A stretch of DNA of 64,000 nt from Chondrosia reniformis (lineage: Eukaryota > Porifera > Demospongiae > Chondrillida > Chondrillidae), in NCBI GenBank assembly GCA_947172415.1, contig OX359195.1, positions 2,170,001-2,234,000 of the forward strand, in the 5' to 3' direction. Numbering within the stretch: the stretch's first letter is position 1; the number at the start of each line of letters is the position of its first letter. A model generated the notes under the pieces. It saw only the letters and a program-made list of their open reading frames with translations, did not search any database and was not told the origin of the DNA. This document shows positions 12,090 to 23,059 of this stretch, one piece after another. Both the position numbers and the translations under genes were made by a program.

Positions 12090-12425
12090 AAGAGTCGGTT
12101 GCTGTAAAGGAACTGATTTAGAGAGGTCTGTACTGTCCCTTCAGTCTCCTAACAACCATGCAGTCCCATGTGGGTGGATGGCCTACCTCGTATGGACTCC
12201 CACTGGTACACCTTGCTCAGTAACCTGGCCGTTCTCTCATCATCAATAAGTATATGCCTCCTTAAGAGGAATGTTCCATGGCATGAAAGCTAGTTTTCTG
12301 TTATAGTGACGCTATCTGAAGAAAATGGTCTATCTCTTTGCAAAGTTCCTTCTTCTCATCCTCTGTCAGCTTTGAACAAGTGACTCTGCTCCATCTCCCT
12401 CATGCAGTCTATAGCTGTGGCATGT
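12090..12425 (-). pseudogene. Unidentified coding remnant, A cassette 2
   Basis: Homologue of the 1,085-1,440 segment; here the best stretch reads IDDERTARLLSKVYQWESIR before a GTAGG donor-like site, which looks closer to an original protein than the other copies (ERTARLLSKV instead of EKTSSLLIKV). Family unknown. Confidence 0.35.
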
Positions 12426-12609
12426 ATATTAACGTCTGTCTATATAGTTAGATACACTCATGATCAAGATACTGTATTGCATGATTCCCTTAAAGTAAAA
12501 GTATGACCTATCTTTCTAGTATAATATTCTGTGTTTCAAATGATACTGGAGTAAATAGATCATAAAGACAACCTTTTTTCATTTCATTGCAGCTTGCATG
12601 GTCCTCATA

Positions 12610-13240
12610 GTTGGCCTATGTGTGTATCCCAGGCAACCGGGTCACTCATCTCCCACTCTGAAGTGTCTCCTCGTGAGAGGCAGTGCTAATGTATAAGTGG
12701 AATGAAATGCCTTCCTTCAATTGGACCTTTGTACGGATGAATCTATAAAATTGCTCTTGTGGTTGTCACCTAGCAACCTCTTTTGCATGTGAATCATGGA
12801 CTATTGTTCCCTCTTAGCTCAACTTGTCCCTTTCAACACATTTAGTGCCTGTTCCTATGGTAACTACAGTGGGTGTGGCATTGTCAGAGAAGGTCATCAC
12901 AAACCCAGCCACCATCTTTCTCCCAGGTTGAGCAATAGGGAGAATGGCTAAGAGGCGACTGCATTTCTGGTGTATCAACATTGACATGTGGGCCACAAAC
13001 GAGACAGAGAGGTTAGGGGTTAGGTTCTGGTATATATAGGCAGACACTTCAGGCAGCCATTTTGTTGCAGGAAGCACTGTACGTATCCTTCACAGGGCCA
13101 GATCAGCAGTTCTTCTCTTATATAGCCTCCTTCTTACTGGTAGTCTCCACCTTAAAATAGTACTCTCCCAACTTGACTGCCACTGCATAACTGTTGTGGC
13201 CTTCCATTTGCTTGTCCCTGGTAAAATATGAAGTGGAACC
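12610..13240 (-). pseudogene. ADAR-like relic, A cassette 2 (diverged copy)
   Basis: This copy is the most informative for identity. Upstream it has a convincing dsRBD fragment (MEGHNSYAVAVKLGEYYF followed by TSKKEA, about 13,130-13,220). The deaminase start (RKMVAGFVMT, GTGTKC) is open from 13,077 down to about 12,814. After an in-frame stop it continues as EGTIVHDSHAKEVAR, keeping the D-S-H-A of the zinc-binding/active site that the other five copies have lost. The PCGD region is deleted (about 12,650-12,700). dsRBD plus this deaminase signature is the ADAR arrangement. Confidence 0.7.
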
Positions 13241-14843
13241 TGAGACATCATCAATTAATTCAGAGTTGGAGTCATCTTGTTCATCAGTTCTTTAATCTTC
13301 AGAAGTGAATCCGGAAACACCTTAGGTGTCCCATGGCCAGATGTCCTGTTCATGAATGAGCTGTAGTCCTCAATGGAGCTGTCACTTTGTGGAGTATATA
13401 GTTCTCAGAGAGATCCTCCATTTGTCGGGAAGACCGTACTTCTCTCTCTCTTCTCCTTCTAATTCATTAATGGCCTCAAGGATGAGGTCGTGACTGCATC
13501 TCATCACCTTATCAACTCCTCTGCATTCATGGCCAAGTGGTGCTCCTCCAGAACAGTAAGAATTTCCCTCTACAGCATGACCTTATTTGAATCATCCTCA
13601 ATGGTTTCCAAGGTAAATCATCCTGCTGCATGAGCTGGAGGGAATGAGATGGGAGTGAGGGTCTTCAGGTTGACTATTACCATCTGTTGTATTTTGAAAT
13701 TGATTTGTCTCTTCATTGTAAATTTTTGTCATGCACTGCTACATATATTATTATGCTTGTGGAATTGTATACCGATCAATGCTTCTTACTCATGATCATA
13801 TAATAATATAATTCCTGATGCATGTTGTGTTTGCATCTCTACAACACTGTGGCACACTTTGCCAAGTAAGTGCTGCAGACTTGTGAAGTTTGTCCCAAAT
13901 TAAGGTGGCTTACCTTTTAATTACAAATATATAGCAAAGATTATAAATGTGTTATTATAAACTTCAATTTTTTGTATACAGAATTTCCGTTATGACATAG
14001 CCGAGGAAGGGGTTTGGCTCAAATTACTGGTCGAAGTTATTGTACAGTGAGAGATGGGCAAATTTGGACAAATATATATCAAAATTTGCAAAATTCATTG
14101 GAAACCTTTCATACATGTCTGTGAATATTGACACAAAGTACTAGTTGCAGCTTCATATCTCTCCATTTAATAAAGTTACAGCACTAAATGCTTATTAATT
14201 ACTGGTATACAAAGACAATGTATGGTGAGAGATAAGGCAAATTTAGGCAGATATCAAAATTTTTAAAACTCATTGGAAACTTTCATTCATGTTTGTGAAG
14301 ACTGACATGAAGTTACGTGCAGCTTCATATTTCATCTTTTGAGAGAGTTACAGCACTAAATGTACTTAAAATTTTATCCTTAGAGATTTATTACCCTGGA
14401 TAATATGTACTAGTTATTACCTTCGTGCATGCCCAAGGTCGAGTGCAATGAATATGCAATATGCCATTGTGAGCGTGTAATAAGTGGTTTATCTCTAAAT
14501 TAGTCGCTCTACAAATGCGCGACTTTACTGTACTTGCACTGGTTTGCAATCAGTGTGTTTGTGTTGCTAGCCATACATGGAAGATGCGTGATGCGTGGGG
14601 GCTGTTTCCGCTTTAAAGCCATATAAGGAGGTGTTAGGGGCGCTTACGTGTTACTGGCAGTACTGGTAACCTGTTTACCTGTTTACCTTTCCCTTTGATG
14701 TATGATGTCATCGTGTGATAAGTTGGCATATATCCCTGTTTAGCTACCCAAATATAAATGACACAGTGATATTAGGTTTAATCAGCTTGATGAGCATAAT
14801 GTTGGTACCTATATATCAGTTAAATTTAAGAACAACTTCTTAC
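13241..14843. other. Long spacer below c3, partly unique
   Basis: From 13,241 to about 13,740 it is the weakly coding 5' part of the relic (short minus frames such as ILTVLEEHHLAMNAEEL and LILEAINELEGEEREV near 13,450-13,580, family uncertain). From 13,740 to 14,820 it has no paralogue elsewhere in the window, with a degenerate tandem duplication at 14,030-14,370 and a GC-richer stretch at 14,400-14,700. No gene is seen in the unique part. Confidence 0.4.
14030..14370. repeat. Degenerate tandem duplication, about 175 bp unit
   Basis: Two successive units share GTGAGAGAT, CATTGGAAAC, TGCAGCTTCATAT and GTTACAGCACTAAATG in the same order and spacing. Not seen elsewhere in the window. Confidence 0.6.
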
Positions 14844-14887
14844 CCATTGATCAAGCTCTTTGTGATAATAGCAATTTTGAGTGTCAT
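14844..14887 (-). other. 44-nt ATG segment with splice donor
   Basis: Reads MTLKIAIITKSLING from an ATG at 14,887 and ends at a GTAAGAA donor. Copies of the same length lie at 53,633-53,676 and 63,007-63,050. Its first codons equal the start of the MRI1 copies at 7.4, 50.5 and 59.5 kb, so it is the remains of, or an alternative, first exon of the B-cassette gene. Confidence 0.35.
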
Positions 14888-14909
14888 TTCCATTGTTACC
14901 AGTCGAGTA

Positions 14910-14927
14910 TATATACATGTATATACG

Positions 14928-14962
<35 letters not shown>

Positions 14963-14963
14963 C
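14910..14963. repeat. Hexanucleotide repeat (TGTATA)n
   Basis: About five perfect GTATAT-type units plus variants; shorter versions are at the same position in other spacers (7,440, 50,490, 53,710 and 63,080). Confidence 0.8.
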
Positions 14964-15819
14964 TTCTTACCATGCATGCATGCAATGCGCGTATGGTGAT
15001 GGCTTTTGCATGGACAGTATTGACTTTGTCACATTAAACATATGTATGTACTTAAAATTAATGTTAATCATGCACTTAGCAAAGTTCCACTATCACACTC
15101 AATGACATACAATCCCTTAGTTTTCATTCCATACATGTAGAGAAACAACTCATTCAAACTTAGATAGTAATATACAAGCGTAGACCTTTTCAGTACAGGT
15201 TAGCAGTTTCAAAGGTATATTTATACGGACGTATTTGATATTTCTTAGCTAGCATTTCAATTTCATCTAGGAACTGCATGTTCATAACACCAACTACTGC
15301 TTATATAAGCAAATTCAACTGAATTGATTCATTGTTTAAAATGTTGAAGAATGTGTATATTTGTATTTTAAAACACATACACATATGGAGTATTCAATGA
15401 ATTCTAAAGTTATAAGCTTGCGACTAAAAATGATTTTTCATGTACATATATACGTATATATGGGTATATACATACGTGCGTATATTCATTTAATCTGGAG
15501 CTGTAATATATATAAATATTTTGCATGTTTAATATTATTTCTAACTTCAAGTAAATGGGTTTGAGAAATACGGAATATAATATAATATGGTATTTTTCAA
15601 ACTCATTTAATAATAATTAGACCATGCAATGGACGTACTATTCTTCACTGTATAATAAAAATTATAATAATAATTTAGAAAGAAAGGTATTATACGTACA
15701 TATGAATCAGATACATTAATGGATATATACGTATACTAGTAGTGTATACCATTGCATAATTGCTTCAATATATAAATGTTCACACAAACACTAATATATT
15801 GACTTGTGATCAATTATGA
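14964..15819. other. 3' flank of c3 (shared spacer)
   Basis: Paralogue of the 7,480-8,344 flank, with the same conserved block at about 15,250-15,340. No coding potential. Confidence 0.55.
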
Positions 15820-16826
15820 TCAGTATGGTAACATGCCCACATCCTCCCTTCTTTCATCTTCATTATTATCATGATCACCTGTTCCATACCAATCCTTCAC
15901 CTTTTTCTTCCCAAAATAACCAAGAGCAGCCACTAACAAGGTTGATATTACATACTCAATCAACTTGGTGCTGTCAAAGAGAGGTGACACATCCTTGTAA
16001 TGGTTCAACAAGGCAGTTACATACAGCGACATGCCTGTAAAAATGGACACTACAGCAATGCAAAAGAAGATAGTTGCATGGTTGCTACAAATGCAACAAT
16101 TCTTAGGTTGTCTCAACATCAGATACACTTCATGTAGAATGACTACAATTGCTACGTGTAGCAGAAACTGTAACTTATAGCTTATAAGGGTGAGTAAATA
16201 AACAATATTCCAAGATACACAATGGCTACTCCAAACACCTGAATACTATAGACCGGACCCGCCCATCCAAGGGATATTGCATGACATCTGATCACCCTTC
16301 TCCATCTTGGGGATATTTGCTGTTGGTTATTAGATGACTCATTAAGTAATTTGTTTATTTTGCCATAAATAAGTGGATATTGACCTATGAAGCTAGTGAG
16401 CATGAACACCTCAATTATGAGAGCAATCACACAGTCCGGAAGGAAAATATCGAGATAGTATTCTTCATGTGACATCAAAATTACTGTACGTTGTAGGTTG
16501 CTCCAAGAGTAATAACAAATAATTAAAAGAGCTAGAGAGAAGCACCAACTAAAGTGTTTGACTTCTGTTAATAATCGTTTTTGTCTCTTTTGACTTTGAT
16601 TCAGAATACAAATTAAACTTTTATTTTCACTTCTGATGACTTGTATGACTAGCAAATTTCCAAGAAGTATTATACTAAGAATACCAATATTCTTTGCTGG
16701 AGTGAAGGTCCATCTTGAAGGAATATTATCTGATACTGTAAGTGTAATCAACGATATTCCATATGGCTTTCCCTCATACCACATTGGCACATATCCAAAG
16801 AACACTCCTTGTGAGTCATTCATCAC
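15820..16826 (-). pseudogene. 7TM-family copy c3, orphan exon 2
   Basis: Only exon 2 exists. The downstream half (15,820-16,128: TM5 end, TM6, TM7, tail) is open. A deletion in the TM4-TM5 region near 16,150-16,190 shifts the frame, and small insertions mark TM2 (LLTEVK and an added LALL). The splice acceptor AG before GTGATG is changed to AT. About 250 bp upstream the sequence runs straight into the 3' end of c4 with no exon 1 between. It uses the YVPMW juxtamembrane variant. It is a product of unequal crossing-over and cannot encode a complete receptor. Confidence 0.9.
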
Positions 16827-17069
16827 ATTTTTAATAGAAAATAATATTGAAAATGCCAATTCATGCATATTTAATTTTATTATAGGAATTATTAATCTTG
16901 TATATATACATATTATATATAACATTGTTTTACATAAATGTCAAATGAAATTACCCATATATTAATATTAATAGATTCAATAATAATATTCAATTTGTGA
17001 TTAATTCTTTTATAACATAATTTAACCAACAAAAGTGAATAGAGTCTCTAGCTATAATAAAATTATATC

Positions 17070-17100
17070 AAGTGATATATTGACTTGTGATCGATTATGA
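17070..17100. other. Deletion junction between c3 and c4
   Basis: Sequence typical of the intron side of exon 1 (AGAGTCTCTAGCTATAATAA, then ATATCAAGTGATATA) changes directly into the sequence typical of the 3' end of exon 2 (TTGACTTGTGATCGATTATG). Exon 1 of c3, its promoter and a whole spacer are missing. Confidence 0.75.
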
Positions 17101-18977
17101 TTAGTATGGTAACATGCCCACATCCTCCCTTCTTTCATCTTCATTATTATCATGATCACCTGTTCCATACCAATCCTTCACCTTTTTCTTCCCAAAATAA
17201 CCAAGAGCAGCCACTAACAAGGTTGATATTGCATACTCCATCAACTTGGTGCTGTCAAAGAGAGGTGACACGTCCTTGTAATGGTTCAATAAGGCAGTAA
17301 CATACAGCGACATGCCTGTAAAAATGAACACTACAGCAATGCAGAAGAAGATAGTTGCATGGTTACTACAAATGCAACAATTTTTAGGATGTCTCAACAT
17401 CAGATACACTTCATGTAGAATGACTACAATTGCTGCTAGTTGTAAAATGTAGCAGGAACTGTAAGTTATAGCTTTTAAGGGTGAGTTAATAAAGTATATT
17501 CCAAGATACACAATGACTACTCCAAACACCTGAATACTATAGACCGGACCCGCCCATCCAAGGGATATTGCATGACATCTGATCACTCTCCTCAATCTTG
17601 AGGATATTTGCTGCTGGTTATTAGATGACTCATTAAGTAATTTGTTTATTTTGCCATAAATAAGTGGATATTGACCTATGAAGCTAATGAGCATAAACAC
17701 CTCAATTATAAGAGCAATCACACAGTCCGGAAGGAAAATATCGGGATAGTATTCTTCATGTGACATCAGAAATACAGTACATTGAAGGTTGCTCCAAGAA
17801 TAATAACAAATAATTAAAAGAGAGAAGCACCAAGTAAAGAGTTTGACTTCAGTTAATCTTTTTTGTCTCTTTTGACTCTGCTTCAGAATAAAAATTAAAA
17901 TTTTATTTTCACTTCTGATGACTTGTATCATTAGCAAATTTCCAAGAAGTATTATACCAAGAATAACAATATTCTTTGCTAGAGTGAAGGTCCATCTTGA
18001 AGGTATACCATCTGCTGCAAAAAGAGGTATAAGCGTAGTCAATGATATTCCATATGGCTTTCCTTCATACCACAACGGTTCATATTGAAAGAACACTCCT
18101 TGTGAGTCATTCATCACCTTATTAGTAGAAAAAAAGTTATAATGAAAATGCCTCTTCATATATATTATATAATATTCAATTTGTTTCATGCATACTTGTC
18201 AAATTATTTTTCTCAAATTATTAAGGTTTAATATATAACAATGTTCAATTTGTGCATGACTTATAATCTCATATAACAGATTCAGCTTGGCTGTATTTAC
18301 GTATATATATTTGACAGTGCCTCATTGGGTCTGTACCTTAGCACTTTTTTGCACGTGTGTAAATAATAATTATTATTATAATTAGCATATATAATCTCTA
18401 GCTATAATAATTTATATATATCAAGTGAAATTCATATACGCATATAGGGAATATAATAAGCTGTGTATGTAGTTGTGACACTCACATTAGCTCCAAAATT
18501 CTGCAAAAGCGAAGGTTCACATAAAGTTGGAACAGTCAAGCAAAGTGATTGAGGTAGAAAATGTGAGTCATTTCTAAGGATATGAAACATGACAGGAGGT
18601 AGTGCTAAATAGAAATAATACCGGTACCACAAAAATATAATATTATCACAATCCTTAGTGTTCCACTGACAACAGGGCTTCTCTATATCAAATATTGTAT
18701 TATTCTGACTTGTTGCATTGATCATTTTGAAGTGAAACACTTTGACTCCGTTTGAAATATTGAAAATTTGATAGATATCAAGTGGATTTCCAAAGTAATC
18801 ACGAATACCATAGAGCTTGCTTCCATTTCTGAGGGCATCCATCATCTGATGTAAATTCTCTATACATTCCTTATTCTTGTAATTCACCTCTCCACTTGTG
18901 TGTTTAACTTGAAGCAGTACTAGCATCAGTAAGTAGACAGTAATGGTGGCGGATAGAGGACACTTCAGCGAAGTCAT
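17101..18977 (-). CDS. 7TM receptor-like protein c4, intact
   Basis: Exon 1 is 18,486-18,977 (164 codons) and exon 2 is 17,101-18,117 (338 codons plus TAA), spliced in phase 0 across a 368-bp intron (GTGAGT donor, AATAAG acceptor), giving 502 residues. Residues 1-29 are a signal peptide (hydrophobic 12-24). The ectodomain has Cys 38, 102, 103, 110, 146 and 153 and several N-glycosylation sequons (near 51, 73, 87 and 136). Predicted TM segments: about 214-231, 257-272, 296-318, 347-373, 383-405, 419-441 and 459-473. Loops 232-256 and 319-346 are basic, the loop 273-295 is acidic, and the tail (474-502) starts KKK and ends in an acidic DNNEDERRED and GMLPY. This fits a plasma-membrane receptor with the N-terminus outside. 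A hydrophobic stretch at 113-133 could be an eighth membrane segment. Ligand and family are unknown. Confidence 0.85.
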
Positions 18978-19042
18978 AACTGCACTTAATCAGAGATGGA
19001 GAATTAAAAAATTGACAAGCTAGCTGTGGTCTCTTTTATCAT

Positions 19043-19051
19043 GCCTTATAC
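19043..19051 (-). promoter_or_regulatory. TATA-like element upstream of c4
   Basis: TATAAGG on the minus strand about 70 bp before the ATG, in a stretch conserved upstream of all copies (CTAGCTGTGG side and GCACGCAT side). Confidence 0.4.
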
Positions 19052-19377
19052 ACTGTACTATATAATGGCACGCATATATTTATAGTATTGAGCTAGCATT
19101 TGTGAGTAAAGAATTGCTTATTATATTTTTTGTTTCATCATTTAGTTACTAAAGTTACAGTGTGTGTAATCATTGATTCTATACATACGTTTAATGTGTA
19201 TATAAGTAGTATATAAGATTTATTATTATTTCATTATTATTATTAAGTATGTATTACAGTTGCATATATTTATATATTTATAGTTGAATTTAATTTCATT
19301 TTCATTATATATTCAACTTACATAGCTAGCAGCCACATAATGGTTACAATTAAAATTTATAAGTGAAAAGGGGCACA

Positions 19378-19562
19378 AGAGATGATTTGGTTTCTCGTCA
19401 GCAATGAAATTAATACAAATGCAGTTATGTGTATGAATGCGTCAACCAACCATATCGTGCTGCAGAAAAAAATGTTCAACTCATGTAATGCATGTGCAAT
19501 TTATAATAATGGCCAATAGCTCAACTTTCAGTCTCACTACTTGTAAATACATATAATATGTT
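19378..19562 (+). mobile_element. Degenerate retroposon 3' end (R2)
   Basis: Paralogue of R1 at the same location in the cassette, with the core further decayed (GAAAAAAATGTTCAACTCATG) and the TAGCTCAACTTTCAGTCTCAC tail kept. Confidence 0.4.
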
Positions 19563-19672
19563 TATTTAAGAGAGGCTTCACAACAACATAGCAGCCATTT
19601 CAAATGATCACATGAGTTACAGGTTTTATAAGAAAGTAAACTATAAAATACTATAAAAACTATATAGCCAAA

Positions 19673-19905
19673 TTAGCTTTCATCATTTTTCAATTGCAGT
19701 TCTGGATCAAGTGTAACAACTTGGCTTGGCATGAATACTCCTTTCTCAGTGATAAAGCCACCGGTTGCCAGCTCTGCTGGAGTAACATCAAAGGTAGGAT
19801 TCCACGTATCAATTTTGGGTGCTGCAATCCTTAATCCAGCAACTGCAATCAACTCATACTCAGGGCGCAATTCAACTGGAATGTTTTCCCCCTTTCTATA
19901 CTGAA
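19673..19905 (-). pseudogene. MRI1: MRI1 remnant, C-terminal piece
   Basis: Encodes only the last about 75 residues of MRI1 ([52 protein letters not shown]). It ends abruptly at about 19,908, where the shared 3' flank of c5 begins in mid-spacer, so the rest of the gene and about 500 bp of flank were removed together. Non-functional. Confidence 0.85.
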
Positions 19906-20329
19906 ATCATTTTCATGTACATATATACGCATATATGGGTACATACGTTTATTCTGGAGCTGTAATATATATAAATATTATGCATGTTTAATATTATTTC
20001 TAACTTCAAGTAAATGGGTTTGAGATATACAGTATATAATATAATATGGTATTTTTTAAACTCATTTAATAATAATTATACCATGCAATGGACATACTAT
20101 TCTTCACTGTATAATAAAAAGTATAATAATAATTTAGAAAGAAAGGTATTATACGTACATATGAATCAGATGCATTAATGGATATATACGTATACTAGTA
20201 GTGTATCCCATTGCCACAAAATCCTTAATATATATATACATAATAGGTATGTATATATATGTTGCATAATTGCTTCCATATATAAAGGTTCACACAAACA
20301 CTAATATATTGACTCGCGATTGATTATTA
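19906..20329. other. Shortened 3' flank of c5
   Basis: Corresponds to the last 420 bp of the shared flank (matches 7,925-8,344). Nothing coding. Confidence 0.6.
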
Positions 20330-22102
20330 TTAGTATGGTAACATGCCCACATCCTCCCTTCTTTCATCTTCATTATTATCATGATCACCTGCTTCATACC
20401 AATCCTTCACCTTCTTCTTCCCAAAATAACCAAGAGCAGCCACTAACAAGGTTGATATTACATACTCCATCAACTTGGTGCTGTCAAAGAGAGGTGACAC
20501 GTCCTTGTAATGGTTCAATAAGGCAGTAACATACAGCGACATGCCTGTAAAAATGAACACTATAGCAATGCAAAAGAAGATAGTTGCATGGTTGCTACAA
20601 ATGCAACAATTCTTAGGATGTCTCAACATCAGATACACTTCATGTAGAATGACTACAATTGCTGCTAGTTGTAAAATGTAGCAGAAACTGTAAGTTACAG
20701 CTTCTAAAGGTGAGTTAATAAAGTATATTCCAAGATACACAATGGCTACTCCAAACACCTGAATACTATAGATCGGACCTGCCCATCCAAGGGATATTGC
20801 ATGAAATCTGATCACCCTTCTCCATCTTGGGGGTATTTGCTGCTGGTTATTAGATGACTCATTAAGTAATTTGTTTATTTTGCCATAAATAAGTGGATAT
20901 TGACCTATGAAGCTAATGAACATAAATATTTCAATTATGAGAGCAATCACACAGTCCGGAAGGAAAATATCGGGATAGTATTCTTCTTGTGACATCAGAG
21001 TTACAATACATTGTAGGTTGCTCCAAGAATAAACACAAACAAATAAAAGAAATAAGCACCAACTAAAGAGTTTGACTTCAGTTAATCTTTTTTGTCTCTT
21101 TTGACTCTGCTTCAGAATAAAAATTAAAATTTTATTCTCACTTTTGATGACTTGTATGACTAGCAAATTTCCAAGAAGTATTATACCAAGAATAACAATA
21201 TTCTTTGCAAGAGTGAAGGTCCATATTCGAGGAATATTTGTTACTTGAGGTGTAAGCGTATGCAACGATACTCCATATGGCTTTCCCTCATACCACATTG
21301 GCACATATCGAAAGAATACTCCTTGTGAGTCATTCATCACCTTTTTAATAGAAAATATTATATATTACTTATATTGAAAATGCCTACTTGTGCATATTTA
21401 ATAATAATTAAAGGATTCTTGTATATTTTTCATAAATGTCAAATGAAATTGCCTATATATTAATCTTAATAGATTAAAAAATTATATTCAATTTGTGATT
21501 AATTATTATATAACAGAATTTAGCCAACAAAAGTGAATAGAGTCTCTAGCTATAATGGCGTATAGGGCATATATTATTACAAGTTGTGCATGTGTATATA
21601 GTATAGTGGTGACACTCACATTAACTCCAAAGTTCTGCAAAAGGGAAGGTTCACATAAAGTTGGAACAGTCAAGCAAAGTGATTGAGGTAGAAAATGTGA
21701 GTCCTTTCTAAGGATATGAAACATGAGAGGAGGTAGCACTAAATAGAAATAATAGCGGTACCACACGAATATATCACAATCCTTAGTGTTCCACTGACAG
21801 CATGGCTTCTCTATATCTAACACTGTATCATTCTGACTTGTTGCATTGATCATTTTGAAGTGGAACACTTTGACTCGCTTTGAAATATTGAAAATTTGAT
21901 GGATGTCCAGTGGATTTCCAAAGTAATCGTAAATACCATAGTGCTTGTTTCCACTTCTAAGGGCATCCACCATCTGATGTAAATTCTCTATGCAATCCTT
22001 CTTGTAATTTTCCTCTCCACTTGTGTGTCTGACTTGAAGCAGTGCTAGAATCAGTACGTAGAAGGTAAAGGTAGAGGATAGAGGACACTTCAGAGAAGTC
22101 AT
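20330..22102 (-). CDS. 7TM receptor-like protein c5, intact
   Basis: Exon 1 is 21,620-22,102 (161 codons) and exon 2 is 20,330-21,340 (336 codons plus stop); 279-bp intron; 497 residues. The architecture is as in c4: signal peptide, six-Cys ectodomain, seven hydrophobic segments, acidic tail ending GMLPY. It differs most from c4 in the segment just before TM1 (FFRYVPMWYEGKPYG, then LTPQVTNIPRIW in place of LTPLFAADGIPSRW), which is two residues shorter, and in TM2 (LFLLFVCVYSW). Exon 1 is the SGNKHYGIYDYFG subtype. The A cassette lies upstream. Function unknown beyond receptor-like topology. Confidence 0.85.
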
Positions 22103-22186
22103 AATGGCACTTTAATCAGCTGCAGAGATGGACAATTAACAAAAAATTAAAGAAGTAACAGGCTAGCTGTGGCTTCATTCACCACA

Positions 22187-22193
22187 CCTTATA
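22187..22193 (-). promoter_or_regulatory. TATA-like element upstream of c5
   Basis: TATAAGG on the minus strand about 85 bp before the start codon, conserved in position in c6 and c8. Confidence 0.4.
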
Positions 22194-22448
22194 CACTGTG
22201 CTATATATTGATAATAGCACGCATTTATTTATGCTAGCACTACCAAAAAAAGAATTGCTTATTATATTTTTTGTTTCATCATTTGGTTACTAAAATTACA
22301 GTGTGTGTAATCATGGATTCTATACGTACATACGTATAGAAGATTTGTTATTATATACATTATTACACCAAGTATATATGTAGTATGTATTACAGTTGCC
22401 TATGGAGGTTGACTATATTATATAGGTGAATTTCATTTTCTATTATGA

Positions 22449-22530
22449 TAATAGACTTGTAAAGGGAATAGACTTGGTGGAAATTGAAATGGGAATAGAC
22501 GTGGCGGTTTTGAAATAAGAATAGACATGG
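22449..22530. promoter_or_regulatory. Iterated GAATAGAC motif block, c5
   Basis: Same four-motif block as at 10,472, nearly unchanged although the surrounding spacer carries indels. Confidence 0.35.
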
Positions 22531-23059
22531 TATACAGAAATTTTAAGGCTACTGACTAGTATTACTTCTCAAGTATATGGACATAACTAACCTATCTTTA
22601 GAGGTTTCACTTTGTTACTCCTATTTAATTGATAATGCGTAGCAGTCTTATGGCTAACCAATAGTTGGTCCAAATAATGTTCTCCTACAAAAGTTATGTA
22701 ATAACTGTATAGTTTATCAGCAAAAGTGTTCATTTGAGATGAGAGAGGTATCTTATGTGGTGCAAGTTCAAATGGTCGATCTTCATGACCAGTCCAATCT
22801 ACGTATTTGATTATTAGAGAGTGCTCTGCTCATTCACTGTTCTCTCATATCAACTGGTATGTAGAGACTGGAAGTGCTGTCTCATTCCCATGTAGTTATT
22901 CCCACCTGCACAATGTTTACATCATGTCAACAACCTTGTTCTGAGCAGAAGACATTTATTGTTACATCCACTCAATTGTGACTTCATATTTCAGTTGACA
23001 CATTTGTATGGTGTATTCTCATGTGTATATCACATCTCTGTTATGTGTGGTGTATACAG

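Larger units (their letters stand above)
18978..19672. other. Upstream spacer of c4 (B type)
   Basis: c4 upstream region followed by the degenerate retroposon block at 19,378-19,562. No gene visible; near-identical to 6,362-7,071. Confidence 0.5.
22103..23059. other. Upstream spacer of c5 (A type)
   Basis: Same organisation as 10,123-11,078. The segment homologous to the 89-codon frame is at about 22,585-22,810, interrupted by a small insertion. No other gene seen. Confidence 0.5.
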
